64,000 nucleotides of DNA. Source: Streptomyces caatingaensis (GTDB taxonomy: Bacteria; Actinomycetota; Actinomycetes; Streptomycetales; Streptomycetaceae). Made by a program: the position numbers and the translations under genes. The first letter of the stretch is position 1. Each line of letters opens with the position of its first letter. The notes beneath the pieces were generated by a model. The model was not told the origin of the DNA. It worked only from the letters and a program-made list of their open reading frames with translations, and searched no databases. Below are positions 35,234 to 46,566 of this stretch, one piece after another. The DNA is taken from the NCBI RefSeq assembly GCF_001187435.1, contig NZ_LFXA01000002.1, positions 434,001-498,000 of the forward strand. Direction: 5' to 3'.

Positions 35234-36465
35234 GTGACCACGGCTCAGCACGTGACCGCCCGGCCGAGCGGACCCGACCCGATACCCGACCGCCCCGCGA
35301 GCGGCCCGGGCCCGGACACCGTCGGCGCCGCGACCGCGCTGCTGGAGGGCTACGACCACCGCGACGCCCGCTTCTTCGCCTCGCCCACCCGCACCCTCCT
35401 CGCCCACGGCGTCCGCGCCGAAGTCCCGCACGGCGACGCCCCGTTGCACCGCCGCGTCACCGAGACCCTCGACGCCCAGCTGCTCGACGGCCACGAGAAC
35501 CCCGTCGTCGTCGGCGCCGTCCCCTTCCTCCCCGGCGCCCCCGCCGCACTCGCCGTCCCCCGCACCGTCCGCCTCGCGCCCCCGCTCTCCCACGACCCGC
35601 TCGCCGCCCTGCCGGCCGCGCCCCCCGCCGCACTCGACTGGGACGTACGGCCCGTCCCGGAGCCCGCCGGCTACGCCGCGGCCGTCGCCACGGCCGTCGC
35701 GCGCATGAAGCGCGGCGAGTTCGGCAAGGTCGTCCTCTCCCGCACCCTGGAACTCACCGCGCCGCAGGACCCCGACCTGCCCGGGCTGCTGCGCCGCCTC
35801 GCCCGCCGCGACCCCTCCGGCTACACCTTCGCCGTCCCCTCCGGCCCCGGCCGCACCCTCCTCGGCGCCAGCCCCGAACTCCTCCTCTCCAAGCGCGGCG
35901 GACGCATCGTCACCAACCCCCTCGCCGGCTCCACCCCGCGCAGCGCCGACCTCGCCGAGGACGTCCGGCGCGCCGCCGCCCTCCTGGAGTCCGAGAAGGA
36001 CCTGCACGAACACGCCCTGGTCGTGGACGCCATCCGCGAGGCCCTCGCCCCGTACTGCCGCACGATGGACGTCCCCCGGCGCCCCACCCTGGTGCGCACC
36101 GCCGCCATGTGGCACCTGTCCACCACCATCACCGCCGACCCCACCGACCCGGGCGTCTCCGCCCTCGAACTGGCCTGCGCCCTGCACCCCACCCCGGCCA
36201 TCTGCGGCACCCCCACCGACACCGCCCGCACCGTCATCGGCGAGCTCGAACCCTTCGACCGCGGCCCCTACACGGGCATGGTCGGCTGGGGCGACGCCAA
36301 CGGCGACGGCGAATGGGTCGTCACCATCCGCTGCGCCGAGGCCGAGGGCCGTACCCTGCGGCTCTTCGCCGGGGCGGGCATCGTCGAGCAGTCGGACCCG
36401 GAGGCGGAGACCGCCGAGACCGCCGCCAAGTTCCGCACGTTCCTCCAGGCCGTGGGGGTCGACCG

Positions 36466-36469
<4 letters not shown>
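35234..36469 (+). CDS. dhbC: Isochorismate synthase
   Basis: EntC/DhbC-type enzymes isomerise chorismate to isochorismate. The 411-residue product has the chorismate-binding domain with [14 protein letters not shown], then [30 protein letters not shown] and [11 protein letters not shown]. No glutamine-amidotransferase domain is attached, unlike PhzE. The GTG start follows GGAGGAACGGAG. An Ala/Pro-rich stretch of about 20 residues at the start is likely flexible. A 141-base gap follows dhbA; the stop overlaps the dhbE start. Confidence 0.93.
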
Positions 36470-38103
<1,634 letters not shown>

Positions 38104-38124
38104 ACGCACGGAAAGGCCAGCACC

Positions 38125-38766
38125 ATGGCGCTCCCCGCCATCGCCCCGTACCCCATGCCCACGGAGGACGACCTCCCCGCGAACAAGGTGGACTGGAGCC
38201 TCGACCCCGACCGGGCCGTCCTGCTCGTCCACGACCTCCAGAACTACTTCCTCGACGCCTTCACCGAGGGCGCCTCGCCGGTCACCGAACTCCTCGCCAA
38301 CGTCGGCCGGCTGAGGAAGGAGTGCGCGCGGCGCGGCGTGCCCGTCGTCTACTCCGCCCAGCCCGGCGGCCAGAGCCCCGCCGAGCGCGGGCTCCAGCAG
38401 GACTTCTGGGGGCCCGGACTGCCCGCCGGCGAGCGGGCGGGGGCCGTCGCCGACGCGGTGGCGCCCGGCCCCGGCGACACCGTCCTCACCAAGTGGAAGT
38501 ACAGCGCCTTCGTCCGCTCCGACCTCGCCGGGCTGATGGCCGCGCGGGGCCGCGACCAGCTCGTGGTCGTCGGCGTCTACGCCCACATCGGCGTCATGAT
38601 GACCGCCTGCGACGCCTGGATGCGCGACATCCGGCCCTTCCTCGTCGCCGACGCCGTCGCCGACTTCTCGGCCGGGGACCACGCCATGGCCCTGCGCTGG
38701 GCCGCCGCCAAGTGCGCCGTCGTCACCACCACCGACCGGCTCCTCGCGGACCTGGAAGGGAACTGA
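38125..38766 (+). CDS. dhbB: Isochorismatase without aryl carrier domain
   Basis: The 213-residue protein hydrolyses isochorismate to 2,3-dihydro-DHB. Asp37 (LLVHDLQ) and Lys123 (LTKWKYSAF) are the catalytic pair, and GVYAHIGVMMTA is shared with PhzD at 2375. Classical EntB/DhbB proteins have about 80 more residues forming an aryl carrier domain; this one stops at the end of the hydrolase. The carrier must therefore be elsewhere or has been lost. It lies 21 bases after dhbE. Confidence 0.9.
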   Translation: MALPAIAPYPMPTEDDLPANKVDWSLDPDRAVLLVHDLQNYFLDAFTEGASPVTELLANVGRLRKECARRGVPVVYSAQPGGQSPAERGLQQDFWGPGLPAGERAGAVADAVAPGPGDTVLTKWKYSAFVRSDLAGLMAARGRDQLVVVGVYAHIGVMMTACDAWMRDIRPFLVADAVADFSAGDHAMALRWAAAKCAVVTTTDRLLADLEGN

Positions 38767-38771
38767 CGGCG

Positions 38772-41318
38772 ATGTCTGCCACCCGTGGCCGGGCGCTCCC
38801 CGACTGCGGCCCGGCCGACGGGAGTTCCGCCCCGGCGGGCCTCCCGTTGACGGCCGCCCAGGCGGAGCTGTGACGCGTCCAGGCCCGCGACCCGCGCAGC
38901 CCGGCGCTGAACGCCGCCGACTGCCGGGAGATCCACGGGCCGCTCGACCCCGTCCTCTTCGCCGAGGCCCTGCACCGCACCGTCGGCGAGGCCGACGCCC
39001 TGCGCATGCGGATCACCGTGACCCGGGACGGGCTGCGCCAGCGGCCCGTCGTCGTCGAACCGCCCGGCCACGGCTTCCCGTTGTTCGCCGCCGACCTGCG
39101 CGAGGACGGCGACGCCCGCGCCACGGCGCTGGCCTGGATGCGCTCCGACCTGGAGCGCCCCTTCGACCTCGGCACCGGGCCCCTCTTCGCCCACGGCCTC
39201 TTCCGCGTGGGCGACGTGCGCTGGCTGTGGTACCGCCGCGTGCACGGCGCCGTGCTCGACGCGCACGGCCGCGCGCTCGTGGACCGCCGCGTCGCCGAGG
39301 TCTACACCGCGCTCGCGGCCGGCGCCGACCCCGGGCCGAGCCCGTTCGGCCGCCTGACCGGCCTGGTGGCCGACGACGTCGCCTACCGCACGTCGGCGGC
39401 CCACGACCGCGACCGGGCGTACTGGCGGCGGAAGCTGGCGGGCACGGCCGCACGCGCGGCGACGCACGACCGCGCGGCGGCACCCCCCGGCCCCGGCGGA
39501 CGCCCCATCCGCGTGCGGCACACCGCGCACCTCGACGCCGCGACCACCGCCCGGCTGCGCGAACTCGCCGCCGCCGTACGGGGGTCGTGGACCGGGCTGC
39601 TGTTCGCCGCGCAGGCCCTGCACCTGCGCGAGGGCCGGGGCGGCAGCACCGGCGACGTCGTCCTCGGACTGCCGATGACCGCGCGGACCTCTCCGGCCGC
39701 GCTCCGCGTGCCGGGAGCGGTGGCGAACACGCTGCCGCTGCGGCTGACGGTCACCGGGGAGACCACCTTCGCCGACCTCGTGCGCCAGGCCGACCTCGGC
39801 ATCCGCGAGGCCCGGCGCCACCAGCGGCGGCGCGGCGCGGGCATCCGCCGGGAGCTGCCGGAGGCGGCGGGCGTCCTCGACGGACCGCTCCTGCACGTCG
39901 CGCCGGGCGAGGACCGCGTCACCTTCGCGGGTGCCCGGACGACCCTGCGCCCGCTGGCCGCGGGGACGCCCGAGCGGACCGTCGTCACCGTCCGGGACGC
40001 CGACGGGGGCGGGCTGAGCGTCGACGTCGACGCCGACCCCGCCGCCGGGCCGCACGGGCGCGACTTCCCCGGCCTGCTGGCCCGGCTCGCCGGGGGCGAC
40101 CCGCACGCACCGCTGCCCGCCGCGTCCGAACGCCCGCGTCGCACGGCCCGGTTGCGCGACACGGCCGTCGCGCTGCCGCCCACGACCCTCATCGGCCCGG
40201 TCGAGGCCCGGGCGGCCCGCACCCCCGGCGCGACCGCCCTCGTCACCGACCGCGAGCGGCTCACCTACGCGGAGCTGAACGCCCGCGCCAACCGGCTGGC
40301 CCGCCGCCTCGTCCCGCTCGGGGTGGGCCCCGGCACGTTCGCCGGCATCGCGCTGCCGCCCTCGGCCGGCCTGGTGGTCGCCGTGCTCGCCGTCCTCAAG
40401 GCGGGCGGTGCGTACGTCCCATTGGCGCCGGGGGAGCCGGCCGGTCCGTTCGCGCCCGTCTGCGTGCTGGCCGCGCCCGCCGACGTCCCGCCGGACACGG
40501 CGGTGCCCGCCGTGGACCCGGCCGCGGTGGACCCGCGCGGCCGGCCGGCCACCGACCCGGCGCGCGCCCTGACACCGCACCACCCGGCGTACGCCGTCCG
40601 CTCCGGCGGCGGACCCCTCGTCGTCCCGCACTCGGCCGCCGACAACCGCCTCCGCTGGCTCCAGGGCCGCTACGGCCTGACCGCCGGCGACCGCTTCCTC
40701 CCCGCCCCGGACGCGGACCCCTCCCTGGCCCACCTCCTCTGGCCCCTGCGGGAGGGCGCCACCCTCGTCCTCGACCCCCGCGCCCCGGCCGCCGCCCTGC
40801 GCGAACACGCCGTCACCGTCGCCGCGTTCGGCCCCGACGCGCTCGGCCGCTTCCTGGCCGACCCGCGGGAGGAGTCCGCCCGCGCCCGCCCGCGGCACCT
40901 CCTCGTCACGGGGACGGCGGTGCCCGACCCGGCCGCCGTCGCGCGGCTGCGCGCCCTGCTCCCGGGGACGGGGGTGCACCACCACTACGGGCCGGACGGG
41001 GCCGCGGGGGCGGCGTGGTACGGCTGCGCGGCGGGCGAGGAGCCCGGCCCGGTGGTCCTCCGGCCCGGCTGGAACCTCCGGCTGTACGTCCTGGACGCGA
41101 CGCTGGAGCCGTGCCCGCCCGGGGTCGCCGGGGAGCTGTGGGTGGCCGGGGCCGGGCTGGCCACCGGGTGGCCGGGGCGGCCGGCCCGCACCGCGGCCCG
41201 GTTCGCGGCCGATCCGTACGGCCCGCCCGGGACGCGCATGTACCGTACGGGCGAGGCGGCCCGCCGCCGGGAGGACGGCGGCGTCGAGCCGCTGGGGCCG
41301 CTCGGCGGCACCGCATGA
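38772..41318 (+). pseudogene. Decayed NRPS (condensation plus partial adenylation)
   Basis: ATG 38772 opens a condensation-domain start (LPLTAAQAEL) that meets TGA at 38871, where a Trp codon is expected. The same frame continues to 41318. The condensation HHxxxDG motif reads HGAVLDA, so the catalytic second His is lost. The adenylation part keeps LTYAELNARANRLARRL and LKAGGAYVPL, but the A3 loop is replaced (AVRSGGGPLVV) and the protein ends after MYRTGEAA, before A8 and any carrier domain. The last base pairs still overlap the next start (ATGA). I judge it non-functional as a synthetase. Confidence 0.75.
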
Positions 41319-42067
41319 CCCCGGCCTCGGCGGATGCCGCCGCCGAGGCCGGCCCACCGGAGAGGAACGCCCTGATGCGCGCACGGCCGTTCGGCGACGG
41401 CCCGCTGCCCGGCCCGTGGACCCGCGGCGGCGGAGACGCCCCCGAGGTGTGGCTGCTGCGCGGCGCGGACGGCACCGCCGGCCACGAGCACGTGCTCGAC
41501 GCGGGCGAACGCGCCCGCGCCGACGCCTTCGTCCGCGCCGGGCACCGCGAGCGCTACGTCGCCGCGCACGTCGCGCTGCGGCGGCTGCTCGGCGCCTACC
41601 TGGGGCTGGCCCCGGGCGAGGTGGAGTTCGTGCGCGAGCCCTGCCCCTGCTGCGGCGCGCCGCACGGCCGCCCGGCCGTGGCGGGCGCCCCGTTCCACTT
41701 CAGCCTCTCGCACGCGGGCGACCTGGCGCTGCTCGCCTTCGCGGACGTGCCCGTCGGCGCGGACGTCGAACAGGAACCGCGGCCCTCGGTCGTCGCCGAC
41801 GTCGCGGGCTCGCTGCACCCCCGGGAGGCCGCCGAACTGGCCGCGCTCCCCGAGGCCGAGCGGGTACGGGCCTTCGCGCGCTGCTGGACGCGGAAGGAGG
41901 CGTACCTCAAGGGCACGGGCACCGGCCTGGCGGAGGCCCTGTCCGTGACGTACGTGGGGTGCGGGGAGCACCCCGCCTCGCCCGACGGCTGGTCGGTCCG
42001 GGACGTGGCGGTGGGGGAGGGGTACACGGCGGCGGTGGCCCTGGCCGCGGCCCGGCCGCACCGGTAG
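41315..42067 (+). CDS. Sfp-type 4'-phosphopantetheinyl transferase
   Basis: This enzyme moves phosphopantetheine from CoA to carrier proteins. The product (250 residues from ATG 41315) has the family motifs FHFSLSHAGDLAL, the metal-binding GADVEQE and WTRKEAYLKGTGTGL. A CPCCGAPHGRP segment precedes them, as in related enterobactin-cluster enzymes. The start overlaps the stop of the decayed NRPS gene. It appears intact, so it may still serve other clusters. Confidence 0.9.
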   Translation: MTPASADAAAEAGPPERNALMRARPFGDGPLPGPWTRGGGDAPEVWLLRGADGTAGHEHVLDAGERARADAFVRAGHRERYVAAHVALRRLLGAYLGLAPGEVEFVREPCPCCGAPHGRPAVAGAPFHFSLSHAGDLALLAFADVPVGADVEQEPRPSVVADVAGSLHPREAAELAALPEAERVRAFARCWTRKEAYLKGTGTGLAEALSVTYVGCGEHPASPDGWSVRDVAVGEGYTAAVALAAARPHR

Positions 42068-42236
42068 CGCTCGCCCGGACCGGTCCGCCCGCGCCGGGAG
42101 GGACTTCCCCGGCCAAGAGCGGGCCAAAGGGGCACCACGGGAAGGCCCGCTTTCCGCAGCGGCGCCGTCAAACGCGGCGTGTCTCCCGCCGGGTCGTCGC
42201 CATAATCCTGTGCGGACCGAGCGAAGGGGGACATCG

Positions 42237-43079
42237 GTGGCGGACACCCCGGGCCTGGTGCCCGCTCCGGGCGTACGGCCGCGGCGGCGCGGGATCGGCT
42301 ACGAACTGCTGGAGTGCGCGCTCCACAGCCACCGGCTCGTCGGCACCGACGCCGCGCGCGTCGGCCCCGGGGACGCGCTGCTGGTGCGCGAGACGCCCGA
42401 CGGCCACCGCTGGCACCGCTGTCTGCGCTGCGACGCCTGGCTGGCGCTGCCGCCGCCGGACCGGCCGGGGCGCGAGGTCCCCGAGCAGCGGGCGGAGATC
42501 GGACTCCCGCTGCGCGGCAGGCCGCTGCGGGACCGCTACGTCCTGCGGCTGATCGCGATCGACCGGCTGGTGCACTTCCTGGTCCTCGGCGTCCTGGCCG
42601 TCGCCGTCTTCCTCTTCGCCCACGAGCGCGAGCGGCTCCGCGGCCCCTTCTACCGCGTCGTCGACGACCTCCAGAACGGCGTCGGCGGCCCCAGCGGCGT
42701 CCACGGCCACGGACTGCTCGGCGACCTGGAGAAGGCGTTCGCCGCCCACGACCGCACGCTGTGGGTGATCGGCGTGGTGATCGCCGCGTACGCCGTGCTG
42801 GAGGGCGTGGAGGCCGTCGGGCTGTGGCGCGCGGCGCGGTGGGCCGAGTACCTGACCTTCGTCGCGACGAGCGTGCTGCTGATCCCCGAGGTCTACGAGC
42901 TGACCGGCCACGTCAGCGCGTTGAAGGTCTGCACCCTGCTGATCAACCTCGCGGTGGTCGGCTATCTCCTGTTCGCCAAGCGGCTGTTCGGGCTGCGCGG
43001 CGGCGGACGGGCCGAAGAGGCCGTGCGCGAGCGGGACAACGGCTGGCAGGCGCTGGAGCGGGTGTACCCGGGCGGGTGA
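42237..43079 (+). CDS. DUF2127-like integral membrane protein
   Basis: GTG 42237, with GAAGGGGG six bases upstream, opens a 280-residue protein. A cytoplasmic N-terminal part contains a CLRCD pair (about 61-65). Hydrophobic segments follow: VHFLVLGVLAVAVFLFAH, VIGVVIAAYAVLEGVEAVGLW, YLTFVATSVLLIPEV and CTLLINLAVVGYLLF, so about four membrane spans. The VLEGVEAVGLW segment is characteristic of DUF2127. Function is unknown. It stands alone, ending just before the tRNA terminator. Confidence 0.75.
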   Translation: MADTPGLVPAPGVRPRRRGIGYELLECALHSHRLVGTDAARVGPGDALLVRETPDGHRWHRCLRCDAWLALPPPDRPGREVPEQRAEIGLPLRGRPLRDRYVLRLIAIDRLVHFLVLGVLAVAVFLFAHERERLRGPFYRVVDDLQNGVGGPSGVHGHGLLGDLEKAFAAHDRTLWVIGVVIAAYAVLEGVEAVGLWRAARWAEYLTFVATSVLLIPEVYELTGHVSALKVCTLLINLAVVGYLLFAKRLFGLRGGGRAEEAVRERDNGWQALERVYPGG

Positions 43080-43090
43080 CGAAAAGCGCC

Positions 43091-43123
43091 GGGCCCGCGC
43101 CGGCCGAAACCGTGCGCGGGCCC
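43091..43123 (-). terminator. Terminator of tRNA-Lys copy 1
   Basis: GGGCCCGCGC (43091-43100) pairs with GCGCGGGCCC (43114-43123), ten bases beyond the tRNA 3' end on the minus strand. It also lies just after the DUF2127 gene stop on plus, so it may end both. Confidence 0.65.
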
Positions 43124-43132
43124 GAACTCCCG

Positions 43133-43206
43133 TGCGCCACCAGGGACTCGAACCCCGGACCTACTGATTAAGAGTCAGTCGCTCTGACCAACTGAGCTAG
43201 CGGCGC
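43133..43206 (-). tRNA. tRNA-Lys (anticodon CTT), copy 1
   Basis: The minus strand folds as a 74-base tRNA: acceptor GCGCCGC pairs with GTGGCGC (one G-U), D-loop AGCTCAGTTGGTCAGAGC, anticodon loop CTCTTAA with CTT, and T-loop GGTTCGAGTCC. CCA is not encoded. An identical copy lies at 47351-47424. Confidence 0.95.
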
Positions 43207-43298
43207 GGGCAGAACATTACCTGCTCTCCTGTTCGAAGCAAAACGGCGTGAGGGTCCGGGAAGGATTGATCCACCACATGTGAGCGCATACATACCCT

Positions 43299-45194
43299 GT
43301 GTCATCGAACGGCTCGCTCGCCCCTGATGTCCCGGCCGTCCCGTCCCCAAGGGGCGGGGGACACGCGGCCCTTGCCGGACTGTGCCTGGCCCCCCTCGCC
43401 GCCGCGCTCGCCCTCGCCGCCCTCGGCCGCGACCCGGCCGCGCTCGCCCGCGCCGGTGGCGCCCCGGTGACGGCCGTCTGCTTCCTGGCCGCCGGGGCGT
43501 CCGTCCTGCGCGCCGGCCGCCCGGACCGACGGCCCCTCGCCCGGGGCCTGTTCGCCGTCTCCGGCTTCGACGGGCTGCACGTGCTCGCCACCGTGCTCGA
43601 CGGCCCCGCCGCCCGCGTCCTCGGCCCGCTGCCGCCCGGCTGGGTCCCGCTCCTGACGGACGCCGGGGCGCTCGGCGGGGCGGGCGCCTTCGCCCTCCTC
43701 CCGCTGGGGTTCGCCGGGGACGCGCCAAGGGTCCGCAGCGCTGTCACCGCCGCGGCCCTGGTCGTCTACGGCAGTTGCCTGGCGTCCCCGGCCCTCGGCG
43801 ACCGCTTCCCCTGGCTCCCGCAGGCGCTCGCCCTCGCGGTGCTCGCCCGGCTCGTACCGCGCGCCGTACGCGCCCGGGGCGCGGCCCGGCACCGGCTCCT
43901 CGCCCTGGCGACGGCCTGTGCCGCGTACTGGACGATCCGGTCACTGCCCCATGTGCCGCCCGGCGCCGCCCTGTTCGGCGGCACCGCGGCCGCCCTCGCC
44001 GCGGCCCTCGTCTGCGCCGCCGACCCCGTCCGGCCGGACCGGATCCTGCGCCCCGTCGTCGTCGCCCTCGCCCTGGGCGTGGGGCTCTCCCACGCCTACG
44101 ACGGCCTCGGCGCGCTCCTCACCGGCCGGTTCGGGGCCTCGCGCGTCACCGCCGCGGCCGTGGCCTCGGGCCTGGTGACCCTCGTCGCCCCGCCCGCCGT
44201 GTCCCGGCTGCTGCGCGCCGTCGACGTCCTGCCGTTCGGCCGCCGCGCCCGGCCGTACGCCGCCCTGCGCGCGCTCGGCGACGAACTCGCCCGCCGCCGG
44301 ACGCCCGCCGGGGCGGCCCGTGCCGCGTGCGACGCCGTCGTCCGGGGGTTCCGCGTGCCGGGCGCGGCCCTGGCGGTGCGCACGCCGCACGGCTTCCGCG
44401 AACTCGCCCGCGCCGGCGGGGCGGTCGGGGAGCCCGCCACCACCGTCGACCTCCGGCACCACGGGGAGTGCGTCGGCCGCCTCGCCCTCGGCGCGCCCGG
44501 CCTGGACGAGGACGACCGCGCCGTCCTCGGACTCCTCGCCGCCCGCCTCGCCCCCGTCGTCCGCGACGCCGGACTGCACGAGGGGCTGCGGGCCGGGCGG
44601 GAACGGGTGGTCGCCGAGCGCGAGGACGAACGCCGGCGGCTGCGGCGCGAACTGCACGACGGCCTCGGTCCCGTCCTCGCCACCATCCGCCTCAACGTCG
44701 AGACCGCCGGCTCCCTGCTGACCGGCGTCCCCGACGCCCGCGTGCCGCGGCAGATGCTCGACGCGGCCCGGGCCGGGGCCGGGCACGGCACCCGCGAGAT
44801 CCGCCGCCTCGCCGCCGGCCTGCGCCCGCCGGACATCGACGAGCGCGGCCTGCCCGAGGCCCTGCGGCTGCTCGCCGCCCGCTTCTCCGCCGCCGCGGAG
44901 GTGCCGGACGCCGTCCCCGACCTCTCCGCGGCCTGCGAGGCGGCGGTGTACCGCATCGCGGAGGAGGCGCTGACGCAGGCGGTACGGCACGCCGGGGCGT
45001 CCGTCGTGCTGCTGCGGCTGTCCGCCGGGGACGGGGAGCTGGTGGCCGAGGTGACCGACGACGGGGCGGGGACGGCCGCCGTCCGCCGGCTGCGCGAGCT
45101 GGCGGAGGAGGTCGGGGGGTCGCTGTCCGTGGAGGTGGACAGGGGCGGGGGATCGGTGGTGCGGGCGGTGGTGCCGGTGCGGGTGGGGTGTTGA
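43299..45194 (+). CDS. NarL-type sensor histidine kinase, degenerate ATPase domain
   Basis: The first ~330 residues are Ala/Leu-rich with about seven or eight membrane spans. A GAF-like region follows, then HisKA_3 with the phospho-acceptor in RRELHDGLGPVLATI, and an HATPase. The ATPase N box reads EALTQAVRHA, where Asn is expected at Q. The G1 box DDGAG is present, but the glycine-rich lid (GxGLxxMRER) is missing. No response regulator is adjacent. The start GTG 43299 is 92 bases from the tRNA. It may be a low-activity or signalling-modified kinase. Confidence 0.75.
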   Translation: MSSNGSLAPDVPAVPSPRGGGHAALAGLCLAPLAAALALAALGRDPAALARAGGAPVTAVCFLAAGASVLRAGRPDRRPLARGLFAVSGFDGLHVLATVLDGPAARVLGPLPPGWVPLLTDAGALGGAGAFALLPLGFAGDAPRVRSAVTAAALVVYGSCLASPALGDRFPWLPQALALAVLARLVPRAVRARGAARHRLLALATACAAYWTIRSLPHVPPGAALFGGTAAALAAALVCAADPVRPDRILRPVVVALALGVGLSHAYDGLGALLTGRFGASRVTAAAVASGLVTLVAPPAVSRLLRAVDVLPFGRRARPYAALRALGDELARRRTPAGAARAACDAVVRGFRVPGAALAVRTPHGFRELARAGGAVGEPATTVDLRHHGECVGRLALGAPGLDEDDRAVLGLLAARLAPVVRDAGLHEGLRAGRERVVAEREDERRRLRRELHDGLGPVLATIRLNVETAGSLLTGVPDARVPRQMLDAARAGAGHGTREIRRLAAGLRPPDIDERGLPEALRLLAARFSAAAEVPDAVPDLSAACEAAVYRIAEEALTQAVRHAGASVVLLRLSAGDGELVAEVTDDGAGTAAVRRLRELAEEVGGSLSVEVDRGGGSVVRAVVPVRVGC

Positions 45195-45233
45195 GGGTGC
45201 TCCTCCGGTGCCCCCTCGGAGGCCGGGGCGCCC

Positions 45234-46562
45234 TCACCCCTGTGCCGTCACCGCCGGAGCCACCGACACCAGCCCCTCCCGGAAGCGCCGGTCGCAGTAC
45301 CGCTCCAGGCCCCCGTGCGCGGCCACCCACACCCTCATGTCCCCTTCCCCCGCCGGGATTTCCGCCAGCAGACGGTCGAACACCCGCCCGTGGTAGGCGA
45401 CCGCGCCCCCGCCGAGCCGGCACACCGTCCACCGCCGCTCCGCCAGCTCGTCGAGGTGCGCCCGGAGCAGCGCCTCCGCGTCGGGGTGGAAGGTGACGTC
45501 GTCCTCGAGGACGAGGACGTGGGAGAGGCCGCGGCGCCGCGCCTGTTCCACGGCCCGCCGGTGGGACAGCGCGTGCCCGGCGGCCCGGCCGTCGTCGCCG
45601 GACACGGTGACGGCCGGGAAGCGGCGGACGATCGCGTCGGCGCCCAGCCGCCGGAAACGCCGCGCCGCCGCCACCCAACGCAGCGGTTCCGTGTCGGAGT
45701 TGACGCACAGGACCGCGTCGAACCAGTCGAGCGCGTGCGCCCGCTCCGCCGCCCGCTCCGCGACCCAGCCGTCGACGGCGGCGTCCCCGTACACCTCCCG
45801 GCAGTGGTCGAGCACCGGCTCCACCGCCATCCCCGCCTCCTCCCACGCGAGGAGCCGGTCGCGCCACAGCGCCCCAGGATCGGGAGCCGGCGCCCCCGGG
45901 GCCCGCCGCGTCCACCGCAGGAACGGCAGGCACAGCACCCGCGCCCCCGCCGCCCGGTACTTCTTGTGCAGGTAGCCCTCCTCCGCGCCGTGCCCGCGCA
46001 GCCGCGGGTTGAAGCCGGGCCACGCCTCCCGCCGGCAGGCGAACAGCCCGAGGTCCTGCATGCCGATCTCGAACGGCGGCGCGTCCGGGTCCGTGCCGCG
46101 CGGGTCGCAGCCCCACGTCCCGAACGAGGAGCCGTCGAAGACCGGGTCGAGGTGCGTGCGCACGGCGCGCAGGTCGTCGTCCAGCAGCGGCCCCTGGAAC
46201 AGGTCCCGCGCCCCGGGACGCGCGTCGGCGAGGGCGAGGAGACGGGCGAGCGCGCCGGGCGCGAGCAGCGTCCCGGAGTCCACGCACAGCACCCACTCGG
46301 TACGGGCCTCGCGGACGGCCAGGTCCCGCAGGGCCGAACCGTGCACCTGGTCGCAGGAGACGTGGCGCAGCCACGGCAGGCCGCGCAGGGCGGGCGCGGC
46401 GGGCCCGCCCGGATCCCCGTCGGCGAGGAGGAGTTCGCAGCGGCCGGCCGCCTCGGGGTGGTGGAGCCGGAGGGCCAGCGCGGTGAAGTACGCCCCGTCG
46501 TGGTCGTCGTCGCGGACGACGACGGCGACGGTCAGCCGGGCGGCGGGCGGCGCGGGCGTCAC
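45234..46562 (-). CDS. Two-domain glycosyltransferase (GT2-like plus GT25-like)
   Basis: The first ~240 residues look like a GT-A family 2 transferase: TVAVVVRDDD, a WVLCVDSG aspartate motif, and GHGAEEGYLHKKYR on the acceptor side. From about 285 a second domain resembles GT25 (LPS-type galactosyltransferases): DAVLCVNSDTEPLRWVAA, HALSHRRAVEQARRRGLSHV and LVLEDDVTF. It starts four bases after the 2OG-oxygenase stop, so the two genes form an operon. The fusion suggests two successive sugar additions, or a combined hydroxylysine-type glycosylation; the substrate is unknown. Confidence 0.75.
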   Translation of the reverse strand: MTPAPPAARLTVAVVVRDDDHDGAYFTALALRLHHPEAAGRCELLLADGDPGGPAAPALRGLPWLRHVSCDQVHGSALRDLAVREARTEWVLCVDSGTLLAPGALARLLALADARPGARDLFQGPLLDDDLRAVRTHLDPVFDGSSFGTWGCDPRGTDPDAPPFEIGMQDLGLFACRREAWPGFNPRLRGHGAEEGYLHKKYRAAGARVLCLPFLRWTRRAPGAPAPDPGALWRDRLLAWEEAGMAVEPVLDHCREVYGDAAVDGWVAERAAERAHALDWFDAVLCVNSDTEPLRWVAAARRFRRLGADAIVRRFPAVTVSGDDGRAAGHALSHRRAVEQARRRGLSHVLVLEDDVTFHPDAEALLRAHLDELAERRWTVCRLGGGAVAYHGRVFDRLLAEIPAGEGDMRVWVAAHGGLERYCDRRFREGLVSVAPAVTAQG

Positions 46563-46566
46563 GGGG

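Noticed and set aside
38871..38873. TGA read as selenocysteine
   Set aside because: No selenocysteine insertion context is known for NRPS genes, the expected residue is Trp, and the rest of the gene is degraded.
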